Assembly (NCBI GenBank): GCA_030668545.1
Contig: DAOUTT010000111.1
Span: 1 to 6,993, forward strand
Direction of reading: 5' to 3'
DNA length: 6,993 nucleotides
From: Anaerolineales bacterium
GTDB lineage: Bacteria; Chloroflexota; Anaerolineae; Anaerolineales; E44-bin32
Of the stretch, positions 6,248 to 6,993 are shown piece by piece. The stretch's first letter is position 1; each line of letters begins with the position of its first letter. The position numbers were made by a program, and so were the translations under genes. The notes beneath the pieces are model-generated. The model worked only from the letters and a program-made list of their open reading frames with translations. It did not search any database and was not told the origin of the DNA.

Positions 6248-6673
6248 ATGAATATCTATTTCTCATGCTCTCTAACTGGAGGGCGGCAGGACGAATCGGT
6301 CTACATGACGATTGTGGATCATCTATTGGCGATTGGGCACGACGTGCCCACAGCGCACCTCGCGCATCCGGAGGTGATGGATCTGGAGCGGGTTGTAGAC
6401 GCTCGAGAAGTCTATGAGCGGGATATGGCCTGGATAGAAGGCTGTGATGCGCTGATTGCGGAGGTGAGCACACCGTCGCACGGGGTGGGGTATGAAATTG
6501 CCGTAGCGCTCGAGCGCGAAAAACCGGTGCTGTGCTGTTACCGTGAGGGTGTGAAGGTGTCGAAGATGATCACAGGTAACGACTTAAAAACGCTGACTCT
6601 ATGCGCCTATCGAGAGACAGAAGACGTGCTGACGGCGATTGGTGATTTTCTACAAACGCTGCCAGACGCGTGA
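6248..6673 (+). CDS. 2'-deoxynucleoside 5'-phosphate N-hydrolase, DNPH1/Rcl-like
   Basis: The 141-residue protein belongs to the nucleoside 2-deoxyribosyltransferase superfamily and most resembles human DNPH1 (Rcl), which splits deoxynucleoside monophosphates into a free base and deoxyribose 5-phosphate. Shared features are I-Y-F-x-x-S-L-T-G-G-R (3-13), E-R-D-M-A-W (57-62), A-E-V-S-x-P-S-x-G-V-G-Y-E (71-83) and S-K-M-I-x-G (105-110). The residues matching the human active site are Tyr4, Asp59, Ser77 and Glu83 (nucleophile); the Asp-Glu spacing of 24 and Ser-Glu spacing of 6 equal those of the human enzyme. ATG 6248 starts the conserved domain; GGAGGG (6230-6235) lies 12 bases upstream, rather far. 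An upstream GTG at 6188 would add 20 unlike residues. It is probably cytoplasmic and monocistronic. Related CMP hydrolases (MilB/BcmB type) are the main alternative; no biosynthetic neighbours support that. Confidence 0.9.
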   Translation: MNIYFSCSLTGGRQDESVYMTIVDHLLAIGHDVPTAHLAHPEVMDLERVVDAREVYERDMAWIEGCDALIAEVSTPSHGVGYEIAVALEREKPVLCCYREGVKVSKMITGNDLKTLTLCAYRETEDVLTAIGDFLQTLPDA

Positions 6674-6695
6674 AATGCGCTGAGGGCACGATCGC

Positions 6696-6733
6696 ATCCC
6701 CCGAGGAGAACTCGGGGGATTTTGTTTTTGTTT
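6696..6733 (+). terminator. Strong intrinsic terminator after the DNPH1-like gene
   Basis: A perfect 10-bp stem, ATCCCCCGAG (6696-6705) with CTCGGGGGAT (6711-6720) around the loop GAGAA, is followed by TTTGTTTTTGTTT. It lies 22 bases after the stop codon and ends the transcript. Confidence 0.95.
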
Positions 6734-6779
6734 CTCCTCTAAATTGTGTAGGTGACCTGACGAATTTCCGCTGCTAAAA

Positions 6780-6802
6780 GTCCCTATGAGACGTCCCTAT
6801 GA
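6780..6802. repeat. Short direct repeat GTCCCTATGA x2
   Basis: GTCCCTATGA occurs at 6780-6789 and 6793-6802, separated by GAC, with a 13-base period. It lies between the terminator and the multi-hairpin element. It may be a protein-binding repeat or a duplication; no function is evident. Confidence 0.6.
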
Positions 6803-6827
6803 ATCGTAAAGCCGAATCGATCGTTGT

Positions 6828-6924
6828 CAGGGGGTGTGGCTCCACGCTGCGCTTCGCGCAGCACTCCGCAGGAGCCATGAGTGCTTTGCGAGGACAGACT
6901 ACTGCACCCACGCCCCCCTGGGGG
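6828..6924. other. Multi-hairpin self-complementary element of unknown nature
   Basis: An outer stem pairs CAGGGGG (6828-6834) with CCCCCTG (6914-6920), then, past bulged C6913, TGTGG (6835-6839) with CCACG (6908-6912, one G-U pair). Inside are GCTGCGC-TTC-GCGCAGC (6846-6862, 7 bp), CTCC-GCA-GGAG (6864-6874, 4 bp) and GTGC/GCAC (6881-6884 with 6904-6907). GGCTCC/GGAGCC (6838-6843 with 6871-6876) is an alternative pairing. The C run can also pair with GGGG at 6921-6924 instead of the outer stem. No open frame explains it. It may be a structured RNA, a palindromic repeat or a mobile-element remnant. Confidence 0.5.
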
Positions 6925-6993
6925 AACATATGGTGAAAACATTAAGTTGACCCCAACGACTTCTGTGATGTAGCCGGAAAAAAAGTAATACCG
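6925..6993. other. Right-edge stretch without recognised features
   Basis: Nothing codes convincingly here: an ATG at 6929 stops after six codons. The strand-reversed sequence at 6952-6935 looks faintly like an insertion-sequence end, but no transposase or clear mate is present. Confidence 0.3.

Noticed and set aside
6929..6949. ATG GTG AAA... as the start of a gene at the right edge
   Set aside because: The frame ends at TGA after six codons and no ribosome site precedes it.

Overview
The window is a chromosomal segment from a bacterium. I infer a member of the Chloroflexota, probably Anaerolineae-like. The reasons are a T-box leader in front of pheST, PheS/PheT sequence variants I associate with that phylum (TPN-V-A-R in PheT, R-Y-E-Q...N-Q-V-E-G in PheS), and a free-standing GAF protein. 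This assignment comes from recall of family features, not from a search.

Layout: (1) 1-1038, minus strand: the N-terminal 346 residues of a secreted lipoprotein with internal repeats, running off the left edge. (2) 1039-1334: divergent intergenic region with a near-perfect CRP-type operator, a second dyad and a candidate lipoprotein promoter. (3) 1335-1717: a strong sigma-70 promoter and a complete tRNA-Phe-sensing T-box leader with UUC specifier, antiterminator and competing terminator. (4) 1718-5342: pheS and pheT, the two subunits of phenylalanyl-tRNA synthetase, as one T-box-controlled operon. (5) 5339-5953, minus strand: a coiled-coil plus GAF-domain protein whose stop codon interlocks with that of pheT. 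(6) 5954-6247: divergent intergenic region with candidate extended -10 promoters on both strands and a structured leader. (7) 6248-6673: a small 2'-deoxynucleoside 5'-phosphate N-hydrolase (DNPH1/Rcl-like), closed by a strong intrinsic terminator. (8) 6734-6993: no gene seen, but a short tandem repeat and a strongly self-complementary multi-hairpin element of about 95 bases.

How the parts fit: the T-box transcribes pheST through the terminator when uncharged tRNA-Phe accumulates, so the operon controls its own aminoacylation capacity. The flanking genes (lipoprotein, GAF sensor, nucleotide N-hydrolase) have their own promoters and show no evident pathway link to pheST. The points most worth following up are the CRP-type operator placed like a class II activator site, the fully conserved DNPH1 catalytic set in a bacterium, and the unexplained structured element near the right edge.
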